DNA of 64,000 nucleotides. Origin: Lolium rigidum. Lineage: Eukaryota > Streptophyta > Magnoliopsida > Poales > Poaceae. Made by a program: the position numbers and the translations under genes. Of this stretch, positions 42,260 to 54,952 are shown one piece after another. The DNA is taken from positions 96,984,292-97,048,291 of the forward strand of contig NC_061510.1 in NCBI RefSeq assembly GCF_022539505.1, written 5' to 3'. The notes below the pieces were generated by a model. It was not told where the DNA came from. It ran no database searches and saw only the letters and a list, made by a program, of their open reading frames with translations. The first letter of the stretch is position 1; each line of letters opens with the position of its first letter.

Positions 42260-42515
42260 GTAAATAAAAGCCCTCAAGCGGCCACACAGTTCGGAAGAGT
42301 GGCCCGCTTCACGAGAAGACGCCGAGGTTGTTCTCAGGCGTAGCAGCCCTCTACGATGGGCCGAGCAGGATTGGCGGCCTTGTAGCGGTGGTAGGGTAAA
42401 ATCGCCCGCAGCCACGCTCGCTAAGACGCACAGAAGATCGGATGATTGAATCGGACGGATTAGGACGTCAAAACGCTGAGAAGGCTCCTAGGTGGTTCCA
42501 TTTTACTGTTACTTA
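42260..42515 (-). repeat. Diverged duplicate B of a promoter-like segment
   Basis: Partner of 33020-33300 in the same orientation. It lies 170-430 bp upstream (minus strand) of the putative first exon, which makes it a likely promoter region; no clear TATA box is chosen. Confidence 0.5.
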
Positions 42516-42792
42516 ATATATATGTCACACATCGGCCCTGTTTTGGGTAACAACAATCCCCTTACAACAACTTACAAGTTACATATATAGCATGCCAATA
42601 TTCATGCTATAAAAAGCTTATTTCTTTACGTATGTTCACAGCGGATGCTGTGTTGCAGTATTGTTTGGCAGCTGTGGTGTTTTGTTTGCAAGTGAGGTAA
42701 AAGGACGTAGTGTTCGAACATTTATATACTTAACAATCTGTTTTTATGTAGCTACATGCCCAGTTTTGTTCCTTTTGTTTGCTTGTTTTTAT
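42516..42792. other. AT-rich spacer, no gene seen
   Basis: No recognisable features apart from the LINE target duplication at its right-hand end (tgtgcaatcttt, 42793-42804). Confidence 0.4.
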
Positions 42793-42804
42793 TGTGCAAT
42801 CTTT

Positions 42805-43515
42805 TCTTTTTGTTTTTCGAAACGGAGACAAAAGCTTTGCCTCATCTCATTAATTAAGAAGAAGTTTTAGAGAAGTTTGGGTGGCCTAGGCCACCATACA
42901 AGACAACAAAAGCCTACTCTCGCGCCATAATACAACTCAAATGTTTTGCCCCCGCGGTAACCCAATTGCGCACTTCCACTTTAATTTTAGCTAGAACTAT
43001 GGAAGGCAAGGTTGAGATGTGGCGAAAAACCCTAGCGTTTCTCTCGTTCCAAATTTCCCATGCCACCAACATAGCAAGAGATGCCATTGCCTTGCATCTG
43101 TGTCCAGCTTGTAAGACAAGGTGGTGCCAACAATTTTCAACATTGTCCATGGTTGCCCATTGAGTCGGTTGAATCTCCGGGGCTCCAAACCATTGCTTGA
43201 CGCTCTCCCAAATATGCACCGTGTAGCGGCAATGGAACATAATATGCACAAACGTCTCTGGCTCCCTCTTGCAAAGTTGGCAAATGCCACAGTTTGGCCA
43301 ACCACGAGACGCAAGGCGATCCGCGGTCCAAACCCGGTTTTGGAGAATTAGCCAAGCGAAGAATTTGCACTTTGGGGGAGCCCAGTTTCCCCAAACACAT
43401 GGCTTCATCAACGAAGAGGTTGCCCCATAGAATTGCATCTTGTAGGCAGATTTAGCGGTGTATACTCCAGATTGTGTGAGCCTCCAAGTAATATCATCAG
43501 TCACTCCGTCAATGA
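42805..43515 (-). mobile_element. 5'-truncated L1-like LINE with zf-RVT domain
   Basis: The minus strand (42914 to about 43515) encodes DITWRLTQSGVYTAKSAY, APPKCKFFAWLILQNRVWT, RGWPNCGICQLC and HIMFHCRYTVHIWE. This is the zinc-binding region found after the reverse transcriptase in plant LINE ORF2 (Pfam zf-RVT). The 3' side ends in a T-rich run on plus (A tail on minus). The 12-bp word tgtgcaatcttt flanks both sides (42793-42804 and 43516-43527), a good target duplication. The open frame runs past the insertion limit to 43543 by chance. RT and endonuclease are missing. Confidence 0.82.
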
Positions 43516-45890
43516 TGTGCAATCTTTCGTTGTCCATCATCATATGATAGTCACGAATACTCAGTTTATTGTCTCAAATTTGGTGCTTTGGTTGACTCTG
43601 ATCCATGAATGTGTAATTTTTGGCAGTACCTGTAATATCCCAGGTAATGGGGTTACAAAAATAGAGGAAACAGATGTGTGCATTGCATTCATGCATAGAA
43701 AATCTGGGAAATTTTCGCGCTTTAAAGTAAAACAGTCACAGTAACTGAAATTTCACTTGACCTTGGTGGAATTGAAGTAGCTCATCCAGTCAAGCGTTAT
43801 AAACCTCAATGTGACTTTGCAAAAACTTTGTTTTGGGTAGAAATGATTTGATCTAAGGGGTTAGATCAAATGAAACTATTAATCAACACAACAACACTTT
43901 ACTCAATGATCAATTACTTGATCTTATAAAAGATTATAATATGGTAATCCTTGCCATAGCATATGAACACCAATTCAATTACAAATCAAGTAACAATAAA
44001 TGGAGAAACTATTCTTGACTATCTTCTCCATATCTTAAACTAATCCTTGATTCTACCATGAACCTCATGGTATTCATTCTATTTCAATCTTGGAAACATA
44101 ACAAGGAGATCAACTCTAGAAATATATATCCTTCTCTATATTCCATATTATTATACATCAAACCAACAAAGATGAGAGTTCCATAATATTTATTAGAGAA
44201 GCAATAACAAACCTTGAGCTAAACCTTGGATATACATCCAAGTATTCAAATCATCATCTTCAAGAGGAACCCTAAGATCTTATTCAAGACAATTCCAAAT
44301 GAGAGAGACCATTCATACCAATCTTAGCTTTACCTATTAAGAATATAGGACTATTTTTGAACTAAAGTATTAGGTTGTAAACCATTTCCCTTGGAGTGGT
44401 GAGATAACCTAATATCACATGAAATAATACCCTATCCATGAATTGATAAAGTAAGGAAGAGAACTATCCATATAACCAGATGATCATATCATCATTGATT
44501 AAGAAGAACTCTAAGTGTATATCTCAGACAATTCTTCTGGGGTATAAATTATTGAGACAACCATAATATGCCTGTCCTAGAAAGTAAAATAGAAGTGCTA
44601 TACCTTAGTTCATCAAGACAATACTTAATCTTGGGAGTGAGAAACCTAAATTCTTGAGAGATAACTTAGAAGTCAAACCTTGATCATTATAAATTGAGTG
44701 ATGATCATAAACCCTAAGAACTTGAGGTAGAGATATTAAGGACAAGTGGATCATGCCTAATCCATGACCATGCTTTGGAGAAATAGGAGAATAATCCAAA
44801 TGCTAACACTTATATGACTAGTAGATCTTATTCACCACATGAAATCATAGAGGGATCACTAGTAAGCAAATCTAGACTTATATATCAATCCCAACTTGTG
44901 GATCACTAGGTGATCATAAGTAGAACTATAGCACATCTATATTCCATTTATTCCTCAATTAAAGGACCTAAGAAAACTTTAGAGTCAAACTCTATAATTT
45001 ATATGGTGAGAAACCATCCATCCATATGACCAAAGTTAACTATAAAAAGAATTATAACCAATGTAGTACTTTAATGATTAACTGAGGATAACCATATAAG
45101 TTAATTGGTAGAAGATAAAACCAATTCTCAAGTCCTATAAATAAACCCACAAGTGGTGATCAACCACTTACCTTTGTAACCAAGACCAAGCCATTTATGG
45201 GGACAATATCTACTTTAGACATTTTCAAAGATAATAAGAGTGTTAACCTTGAAAGGGAGTTATAAGAGAGTTTACAAAACTATAATGAATAGGTGATCAC
45301 ATAAAATAAATGCAAGTGAGCAACACTCTCAAATAAGAAACCAAGACTTCATAATGATCCTCAAATGCTTTGGAGTAGAGTTCCTCAACTCTAATCATTT
45401 AAACAGAATTGATTCCACAAGAAAAAGGGGGAATAAAATGAGTGCATAAAATCATGCTTAATGAAAGTTGCAACAAAACTTGATATGTTAAATATTTGTT
45501 CTGCACAACAAAACCATGAAATTGTCATTGTTATTAAGTCATAATTAAAATATGTAAAAATATTTGTAAACAGAATTGAATTCAAATTTGAATTAAAAAG
45601 GTGAAGTTTAAAAAACAGAAAATAAAAACAGAAAAAGAAAAGAAAGAAGAAAGAGCTTACCTGGCTTACCTGGCCGTGTAGCCCATAGAGAAGCCCAGCA
45701 GCAGCCTGCGTCCCGGCCCAAACCACAGCCCAGGAACGACCCACGTACCTCTTCGCCTGGATAAGAACGAAGAGGCGTCGACGTCTTCGTCTTCGTCTCT
45801 GGGAGCACGGGAGAGTGCCACGGCGCCGACAAGCTCCACGTCCCGACCGCCAAAATGGATTTCCGCGACCATCGTCAACCGTGAGAGCCG

Positions 45891-45898
45891 TATAAATA
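45891..45898 (+). promoter_or_regulatory. TATA box in the LARD 5' LTR
   Basis: TATAAATA in the context gagccgtataaatacctgg, at the start of a GC-rich leader containing aaaccctagctt. The 3' LTR has the same at 54945-54952. It would put U3 at about 2.3 kb and R-U5 at about 3.8 kb. Confidence 0.6.
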
Positions 45899-48589
45899 CC
45901 TGGACGAAACCTAGCTTCGTTTCCCCTTTCTCTCTCGTCCAAATTAGAAACCCTAGCTTACCCCGGCCACCGCCACCGCCGCCGTTGGGAGCTTCCCCAA
46001 GCCTCGCCGCGGACACTGGCGTCATCGCCATCCTCTCCTTGCCCAGCCTATGCAAGGAATCGGGCCGGAGCGTCCTGAATCGACCTCGCCGAGGTCATCT
46101 TCTCCAATGCCGGCAACCATCAATTCCGGCGAACCAGACCTCCATTCGTCTCGCCGTCAAGCTCGTTGTGTTCCTGGTGAGCCGTTGACCCTCCTAGTAT
46201 TCTCGCCTTGCTCAATTACCTGCTGTACCGTCGCTGCGCCGTTCACCCGAGTGCGCCGCCGCGGTATCTCGTCGCCGGGCACGCTCCGGTGACCAAACCG
46301 GAGCGGCGCCACCACCATATGGCTCAACACATCACCGCGCGCCCGTCTAGCAGCTCAGCATAGCCGCGGGGGTAGCCAAACGCCGTCGCCGCCGCTCACT
46401 GTCCGCCGGCCACCGTGCTTCTGGCCACGTCACTGATTTGGACTCGGTCAAAGCACGTGTGGCAGGTGACATGGCCACTGGCCCACTGGCCAGTGACTCT
46501 GTGGGTAGCCAACCCGGGTAGATTTAGCAGTTTCTTTTGTTTTAATTCAAACTCAATAATATCTGAAACTTCAAATGAATTTGTAAAATTCATAATAACT
46601 CAGAAAAATGAAAATAAAATATCAAAATTCGTAGAAAAGAAAGATCTATCCAATAAAAATATAATATGAAATTTTTATTCTCAATAAAAATTTAATTATT
46701 TAATACTTGTTAATTAAGTCCTTTCCTTTAAATTTGAAATACAGTTAAAATTCAGAAATTAAGAAAACATTTCTAAAATAAATAAAACCAGTAAGCAAAT
46801 AAAGATAACATGAAAACTAATCTTCTTTATTTGTTATCTTGTTAAATCATTATTAGAGAGAATTAAACCCTGATTAATAATTACCCTAATTAGTAAATTA
46901 TTTAAAAATAATAAAAAGCCAAATTGAATATTAATTTTATTTCAAAGTTATTAAGAACTTCAACTTTAACATGAAGTTATTAATCATAGAATTACATTGT
47001 AAATAGCAAACCCTAAATTCCACATGGAATGATATTATAGCCCTATCATTTCATGTGACTCCTAAAACCCTAAATTAAGTAGGAACCCTAGTTCTATTAT
47101 TACATGTGAACCCTAATTTGCTTCTAACCTAAACCCAAGAGGTTAGAACAGGTGATCATGGTACTTCAATTCAAATCATAGAGCCACCATTAGCAACTAA
47201 AAGACATACATATGTTCACATAAAATGTAGAACCCTATCACTAGCAATTTAGTATTCCATGTATGCATATCACTAAACCTAGTTGATCAAGTAGGATCAA
47301 CCAAGTTTAAACCCCAGCCTCTACTGTCAAAACCATCATCCTTATTCATCCATGCTTAGCATCACACCATTGTGATGAACCCTAATAACAACTATCCCAA
47401 ATATTGTGCATTACCTAACCATATTCCACTAAACCCTACTAGTGTGAGATACTTATGAACCATCCTATTTAGGAACCAGCCATTTTCTACTTAGAAACCC
47501 AATAGCTAATACAAGACAACCTCAACCTTAATTGTTATACTTCTTATTATTTAAGAAGTATGTTCTTCAAAAGTTATTCTTTTGAAGTAAACAGAGAACC
47601 ATCATCAACCCTGCTTATAAAAACCTATAAGTCCTAGCCAGCTATCACTAGCAAGATAAACCAACCTTGACCACAACCATGTATAATGAATTGCTTAGGA
47701 TGCCTAGGCTTATCTTAACCAATCAAGCCTAGTTGCTAATGAATCCAACCATGTTGTGATCCATCTACTACTTACTCCAGAAACCAATTAGAACCATAGA
47801 AAACCATAGAACCTCAAAAACCTAATTATCATACTTGTTCTTTATCAAAGTAAATTTTCTTTAAAAGTTATTCTTTTAAAGTATATGATAATCAATCATT
47901 AACCATGCCATATAGTACTAAAACTGACCACTGTTCTTTACTTGATAACATTATGCCCATTGCCATTCTTTATGTGCTCAATTGAATATTATGCTTTATT
48001 ATCCACCTGTTTATAATACCAAGTAATCACACCTAAATAAGAACCTTGTATGTGAATCACTCTAAAAGTGCAACACACCCTAAACCAATCATTACAACTC
48101 ACTGATCCTAAATCATCGGGGTTAGGTCACGCTTAGAGCGATTGCATCTCATACTTATGCATTATTGCATCTTTGCCAATCTTTTAAACATCGTCCTTAC
48201 GGACGATGATGCTATTTCAGAATTTGGAGTTATTGCGTATCGAAGACCTTGCCTGCATAATCTTGCAGTCAAGAAAGGCAAGTTCATCACTTGCTCATGT
48301 CATTTGAGTATATTTATCAAATTACTTGCAAAGTACTATGGTTATCACTATTGCATAAAAACCAAAACCACTATTTTCATAACTATGAATATGACAATGT
48401 GGTGGGCAATGGAACCATGGATTGTGTTGATATGGTGGAGGTTCCATTGCAAAGGTTTATATCCATCTAGGATTAAACAACAAATGTCGCCAGGTGATTC
48501 TTGTGCCGTAATACCCGTGTTAACCATAAGATCCGGAGTGGGACGGAGTAGTCAAAAGTGTTTCCACCTCTCGTTCATCAACGGATGCG

Positions 48590-48737
48590 CTTACCGTAGC
48601 AGCTTGTGTCTGGCGGAACAACCGGAGGGTGGGGATCCCATTCTAATTCCCCACGGTAAAGCATTGCTTGCCGTAGCAGTTGTGTCTTGCGGAACAACCG
48701 GAGGGTGGGGATCCCATTCTATTTCCCCACGGTAATG
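48590..48737 (+). repeat. Tandem duplication in the LARD LTR
   Basis: A unit of about 75 bp occurs twice: gtagcagcttgtgtctggcgg then ggagggtggggatcccattct then ttccccacggtaa. Each unit carries gtggggatcccattct..ttcccca, which can form an imperfect hairpin. The pair is preserved in the 3' LTR at about 57645-57785. Confidence 0.8.
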
Positions 48738-49758
48738 CGGTCTATGATGGGTTGCAGCCTACCGGCGTAGGAGTGTATGGTAGAGCCCAGCACTCGTCGT
48801 CGTGGTCGGGGTCCACCCTGAAATTACGGGAATAATGGGACCAGGCGTGGACCCGTGGTCGGGGCATGCAACAAAGGGTGGGTGTTCGTGGTAGCGGAGG
48901 AACATGATTGGCTAGACCTTATACCGGGCCTCACACCAAAGGAAGTGTGGACGGGAAAGCTGCCCGGTTGGCACCAAGGTTAAGATCTCTTATGGGTAAA
49001 GCAACACACCTCTGCAGAGTGTAAAGAACTGTGATCTGTCACTCCCTGTTCCGGGATATGGAACTGCGAACGCGGCCGGAAAGAAGCTCCATGAAGTTCT
49101 AGTAAACCGGTGAAGGCTGACGGACATAGTTCTTCTGAATAAAAGCAACCTTTTGAAGAAATGATTATGAAAACTTGCATTGGTATTAGACTTTCTGGTC
49201 TAATGCTGTAGCTAGTGCATTAAACACCTCTTTCCTATAATGAACTTGTTGAGTACGCTCGTACTCATCCCACTCTTAAATCCCCTGCTTAGATATGGAG
49301 GCATCAAAGGAGGATCTACAGTGGAACTCGAAGACCGAGGAGTCAACAACTACTTCAAAAGACAGGAACCTGTCAGAGGAGTCGAATACCACATCCAACA
49401 AGGAGAAAACCTAGTTTAGCCATAGAAGGGAACTAGCTTCCTAAACCTAGCTCCTATTTAGCTAGAATCTATTCTTAGCCTCTATAGCTAGTTAAATACT
49501 CTACAAATAGAGTTCGTGATAGGATTAGACTACGAGTCGTTCTTCTGGAGTTATCTGCAGTTTTACCTCATTGTAAAGTAGGAGGCCGTGATGATCTTAT
49601 GTAACAGAGTATGTGTGTAATTCTATAGACATGCCTTGGACCCGCATATGTTTCGTTGTACCACTCTGAGCGATATAATATTAGTGGAACGGTGTTTCAT
49701 TGGTGTTATATCAGACTTGCATACTACACCATGCAGTGGTATGCCGGGTCACCACAGT

Positions 49759-49769
49759 TGGTATCAGAG
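49759..49769 (+). other. LARD primer-binding site (initiator-Met type)
   Basis: tggtatcagag, two bases after the LTR end, matches the common initiator-methionine tRNA primer-binding site of plant LTR retrotransposons. Confidence 0.85.
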
Positions 49770-52662
49770 AAAATGCTTTGACCTTAGGATTAAAACCCTT
49801 AAAATGAGACCTATAGGATTGGTAGTGTCTATAGGAAGTTGTCTTAGTTGAACCAAATCTTCTTATGACTTGAGATGGGTATTCACTTGAGAATAATCCT
49901 GACACACTTGAGTCAACCTTTCCTATCTATCCTTCCTAAGTGAAGTTAGTTAGCTAATCCCAAGTATGTAGTATACCATTAAGTTTTAAAACAATAGATG
50001 AGTAGACCACAGTTGGTATACAACACATGGTAGTCCAAAGAGAGGATACAACCATAAGGAAGATATCCTAGTGGAAGATGTGTACCAACATATGTTATGA
50101 TTAAGTAAGAGTTATCCAGACTGGTAATAGGAATTATATCAATTGATGAAAATAATTAAGATATCCTAATAGAAGATGTAGACCAAGTTAAGTAATGAGT
50201 AAGTAAAACTATCTAGACATGTGAAACAATTGATAGTAAGTGATAACTATGAGTCATATGAGGTAGTATAGACCATGATGAGTCAATCATGGGAGATAAG
50301 GAAGAGAGATATGAATAAAATATGATTACTTACATGGTAGAGTTGTTAATCATATATGATTCACACGAGAATCATTATGTGATGGAGTAGAACATTATAA
50401 GTATTTTGGAGGAGTACAATAAGAAGCCAAGTGCTAAACAATAGTGCAAGAATTATGTTCCAAAAACCATGGGAACTGTGTCAAGAACATTAGGTCCATA
50501 GCCTTACGATACAATAACTTGGAAGTATAGGAGCTATATTCCAATAGTTATGTGTCTAGAATAGTGATGTTAGAACCAGACATATCATTGAAATAGTCCT
50601 CAACAAAAATAGAAGTTAAGTAACAATATACTTCCAAAGAAAATTAGGTCAACCTTAACTATCCTAGACCACTTTGAACCCAGTTTATCTCATTGCAAAT
50701 GTGCAATTAAGGTAAAGGTTGAAACAAATAGTAGACTTCCATATATTCGTGCTAAGTATCACAATATAAACCTATCTTATGTGGTGTTATATACTACAAA
50801 TCAGAGCCTGAAGTTTAGAGATGTCTTACTCAACAATCATATTCAGGCTTATGATGATGTGTATTATAAGCACAAAGCTGAATCTTCTTGTATTTTATTG
50901 GATTTTCATTGTTTGACTAGATCCATACATGAAGTTTGACTTTGGTATGCAAATGCATGTTGCAATATCAAGTTCTTACTTGATGCTATAGATCTAGAGG
51001 GTAATAGTATTCGTGTGAGGAAGTGACGAATTCTGAATATTTTGAAGACAAGATGAAGGTTCACCAGAAGAAAGGAGTAAATTTGTGGGAAGCAACCACA
51101 ATATTCAGAAGGAAGTACCAACTTAAACTCATGCTTTACCTCAACAAAGGAGTACTTTAGTACATGAGAAGCATGAAGGTAAGAAATATGGTGATTATGG
51201 TGAAGCTGAAGCAGATCCATAGTCAACATAGAAGAGGGAATGCATGGGAAATCACTTAGAATACTATATTCATAGTGTCAGCCAGTGGTTATCTTGCAAA
51301 ATAAACCCTGAATGAAGGAAGGTGATATATGAAATCATAGCAGACATAAGAAGACCATAGTCGATATCAGAAGACCACAATTGGTATAATATCAATACTG
51401 CGAGATAAAGTAGAAGATGTCTCGTCCAGATTGATCAGAACCTATAATAGAATCCATTTTTAGATATCAAATAGCCACAGCTTGGTATAATAACCACAAG
51501 TTGGTATCGGTTGGTATTACAAATAGTCCACGATTTAATTAGTTGTAACAAAAGTTTGTGAACAAATAAAAATCTTGTCAGCCAAATAGCTAGATCTATA
51601 AACATTTAGTCAAAGGATTCACATTGGATGTCCACAATTGAGTGGATACACCACAAAGTTTCTTCGCAAAACCTTCGAGGAATTCAAATTATAAACAAGA
51701 CCTATACCAATATTCTAGTCATAAGTCCAATAGTTGGAAGAAAAGGAGTGAAGACCATAAGAAAACTCTAAGGGGTAGAGTAAAGTTGAGTTGGATATAC
51801 GATGACTTAATACTTTGAGTAAAATGGAAGAAGAAGGTCTGAACTGAGAGGAAGTTCAATCTTATTTTCATAAGATCGTTGAACACTACTTTCGAAGGAT
51901 GTCGGATCGGAAGCCGAGGTTCATACCTCGAGGACGTAAGAAGTGGATTATAACTCGAGAAAGTAAGTAATAATTACTCATAAGTACTAGAGCTCAAGTA
52001 AGTCAAGCATAAAGAAGTTGGACGAAGAAAATACTATACATCAAATACAACTCAAGAAGGCCAAAGACTGAAGTAAATTGACCATACCAAAATTAAAGTC
52101 TATTTGAATGATTCCTTTCATGGAACCTAAATAAACCAAAAATAGTTATAGGTATCAACTATAAACCATGATTGGATGGACTAAATGAGTCTAATCCATT
52201 CTTAGGAATAAACCATCACGATCATTTTCATGATAAGTACCTTACAAAGTACCAATATTGAAGTTTTGGTAGTAAAGGGAAAACAAAGACCTATTTTATC
52301 AAATAGGAGAATGTTATCCAATTAGTCCTCAATAAAGACTGCCAGGACAAGAAGAAGTCCCAATCATTGAATCTTCAATGAGATAGGAAACAAGATTATA
52401 ATAGTTGGAAGAAATCAATGAATCAAAGTAAGAGCCATGGTTCAGAGACAAGTATTATTAGATTCCAGGAAGAAAATCATAGAACTGGAGTAAGAACTAA
52501 TGTTCGGAGACAAACCCTAGTGGATTCCAGGAAAAATCTGGACAAGGGATATATTCAATTATATCCACTGAGATCACTATGGAGTTCGAGAAAAGTTTAA
52601 GTCTGTATAAGTCAGAACCACACTCCGGAAACGTGAGAGAGTTCAAACTTCGAGGACGAAGT
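49770..52662 (+). other. LARD internal domain, non-coding
   Basis: AT-rich with short direct words (accacagttggtat, gatgtagacca variants) repeated at loose intervals. No frame longer than about 107 codons is present and none resembles Gag or Pol. It presumably supplies packaging and dimerisation signals in cis. Confidence 0.7.
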
Positions 52663-52682
52663 TTAGTTTAAGGGGTAGAGAC
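52663..52682 (+). other. LARD polypurine tract
   Basis: tttaaggggtagagac immediately before the 3' LTR start tgtaat; the preceding cttcgaggacgaag is typical of grass Gypsy pol ends. Confidence 0.75.
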
Positions 52683-54944
52683 TGTAATATCCCAGGTAAT
52701 GGGGTTACAAAAATAGAGGAAACAGATGTGTGCATTACATTCATGCATAGAAAATCTGGGAAATTTTCGCGCTTTAAAGTAAAACGATCACAAGAATCGA
52801 AGTTTCACTTGACCTTGGTGGAATTGAAGTAGCTCATCCAAGTCAAGCGTTATAAACCTCAATGTGACTTTGCAAAAACTTTGTTTTGGGTAGAAATGAT
52901 TTGATCTAAGGGTTAGATCAAATGAAACTATTAATCAACACAACAAGCACTTTACTCAATGATCAATTACTTGATCTTATAAAAGATTATAATATGGTAA
53001 TCCTTGCCATAGCATATGAACACCAATTCAATTACAAATCAAGTAACAATAAATGGAGAAACTATTCTTGACTATCTTCTCCATATCTTAAACTAATCCT
53101 TGATTCTACCATGAACCTCATGGTATTCATTCTATTTCAATCTTGGAAACATAACAAGGAGATCAACTCTAGAAATATATATCCTTCTCTATATTCCATA
53201 TTATTATACATCAAACCAACAAGAGATGAGAGTTCCATAATATTTATTAGAGAAGCAATAACAAACCTTGAGCTAAACCTTGGATATACATCCAAGTATT
53301 CAAATCATCATCTTCAAGAGGAACCCTAAGATCTTATTCAAGACAATTCCAAATGAGAGAGACCATTCATACCAATCTTAGCTTTACCTATTAAGAATAT
53401 AGGACTATTTTTGAACTAAAGTATTAGGTTGTAAACCATTTCCCTTGGAGTGGTGAGATAACCTAATATCACATGAAATAATACCCTATCCATGAATTGA
53501 TAAAGTAAGGAAGAGAACTATCCATATAACCAGATGATCATATCATCATTGATTAAGAAGAACTCTAAGTGTATATCTCAGACAATTCTTCTGGGGTATA
53601 AATTATTGAGACAACCATAATATGCCTGTCCTAGAAAGTAAAATAGAAGTGCTATACCTTAGTTCATCAAGACAATACTTAATCTTGGGAGTGAGAAACC
53701 TAAATTCTTGAGAGATAACTTAGAAGTCAAACCTTGATCATTATAAATTGAGTGATGATCATAAATCCTAAGAACTTGAGGTAGAGATATTAAGGACAAG
53801 TGGATCATGCCTAATCCATGACCATGCTTTGGAGAAATAGGAGAATAATCCAAATGCTAACACTTATATGACTAGTAGATCTTATTCACCACATGAAATC
53901 ATAGAGGGATCACTAGTAAGCAAATCTAGACTTATATATCAATCCCAACTTGTGGATCACTAGGTGATCATAAGTAGAACTATAGCACATCTATATTCCA
54001 TTTATTCCTCAATTAAAGGACCTAAGAAAACTTTAGAGTCAAACTCTATAATTTATATGGTGAGAAACCATCCATCCATATGACCAAAGTTAACCATAAA
54101 AAGAATTATAACCAATGTAGTACTTTAATGATTAACTGAGGATAACCATAGAAGTTAATTGGTAGAAGATAAAACCAATTCTCAAGTCCTATAAATAAAC
54201 CCACAAGTGGTGATCAACCACTTACCTTTGTAACCAAGACCAAGCCATTTATGGGGACAATATCTACTTTAGACATTTTCAAAGATAATAAGAGTGTTAA
54301 CCTTGAAAGGGAGTTATAAGAGAGTTTACAAAACTATAATGAATAGGTGATCACATAAAATAATATGCAAGTGAGAAACACTCTCAAATAAGAAACCAAG
54401 ACTTCATAATGATCCTCAAATGCTTTGGAATAGAGTTCCTCAACTCTAATCATTTAAACAGAATTGATTCCACAAGAAAAAGGGGGAATAAAATGAGTGC
54501 ATAAAATCATGCTTAATGAAAGTTGCAACAAAACTTGATATGTTAAATATTTGTTCTGCACAACAAAACCATGAAATTGTCATTGTTATTAAGTCATAAT
54601 TAAAATATGTAAAAATATTTGTAAACAGAATTGAATTCAAATTTGAATTAAAAAGGTGAAGTTTAAAAAACAGAAAATAAAAACAGAAAAAGAAAAGAAA
54701 GAAGAAAGAGCTTACCTGGCTTACCTGGCCGTGTAGCCCATAGAGAAGCCCAGCAGCAGCCTGCGTCCCGGCCCAAACCACAGCCCAGGAACGACCACAT
54801 ACCTCTTCGCCTGGATAAGAACGAAGAGGCGTCGACGTCTTCGTCTTCGTCTCTGGGAGCACGGGAGAGTGCCACGGCGCCGACAAGCTCCACGTCCCGA
54901 CCGCCAAAATGGATTTCCGCGACCATCGTCGACCGTGAGAGCCG

Positions 54945-54952
54945 TATAAATA
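54945..54952 (+). promoter_or_regulatory. TATA box in the LARD 3' LTR
   Basis: TATAAATA in the same context as at 45891-45898; as the 3' LTR copy it could read out into the flanking HRD3-like fragment at 59424. Confidence 0.55.

Larger units (their letters stand above)
43631..49756 (+). repeat. LARD 5' LTR (6,126 bp)
   Basis: Begins tgtaatatcccagg and ends gccgggtcaccaca. It is AT-rich except for a GC-rich island at about 45650-46510 holding the promoter, and a second, moderately GC-rich part at 48480-49100 with a tandem repeat. Open frames in it have no recognisable family and are not conserved with the 3' LTR in detail. Confidence 0.88.

Noticed and set aside
42914..43543. The LINE frame taken as a complete protein starting MMMDNERL
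   Set aside because: The start lies beyond the target duplication at 43516-43527, so those first codons come from host flank by chance; the domain itself is a truncated ORF2.
43631..49756. Open frames inside the LARD LTRs (for example 45391-45942 minus, 46050-46292 plus, 48142-48735 plus) as genes
   Set aside because: They have no family resemblance, several are changed or broken in the other LTR, and the GC-rich ones are expected by composition.
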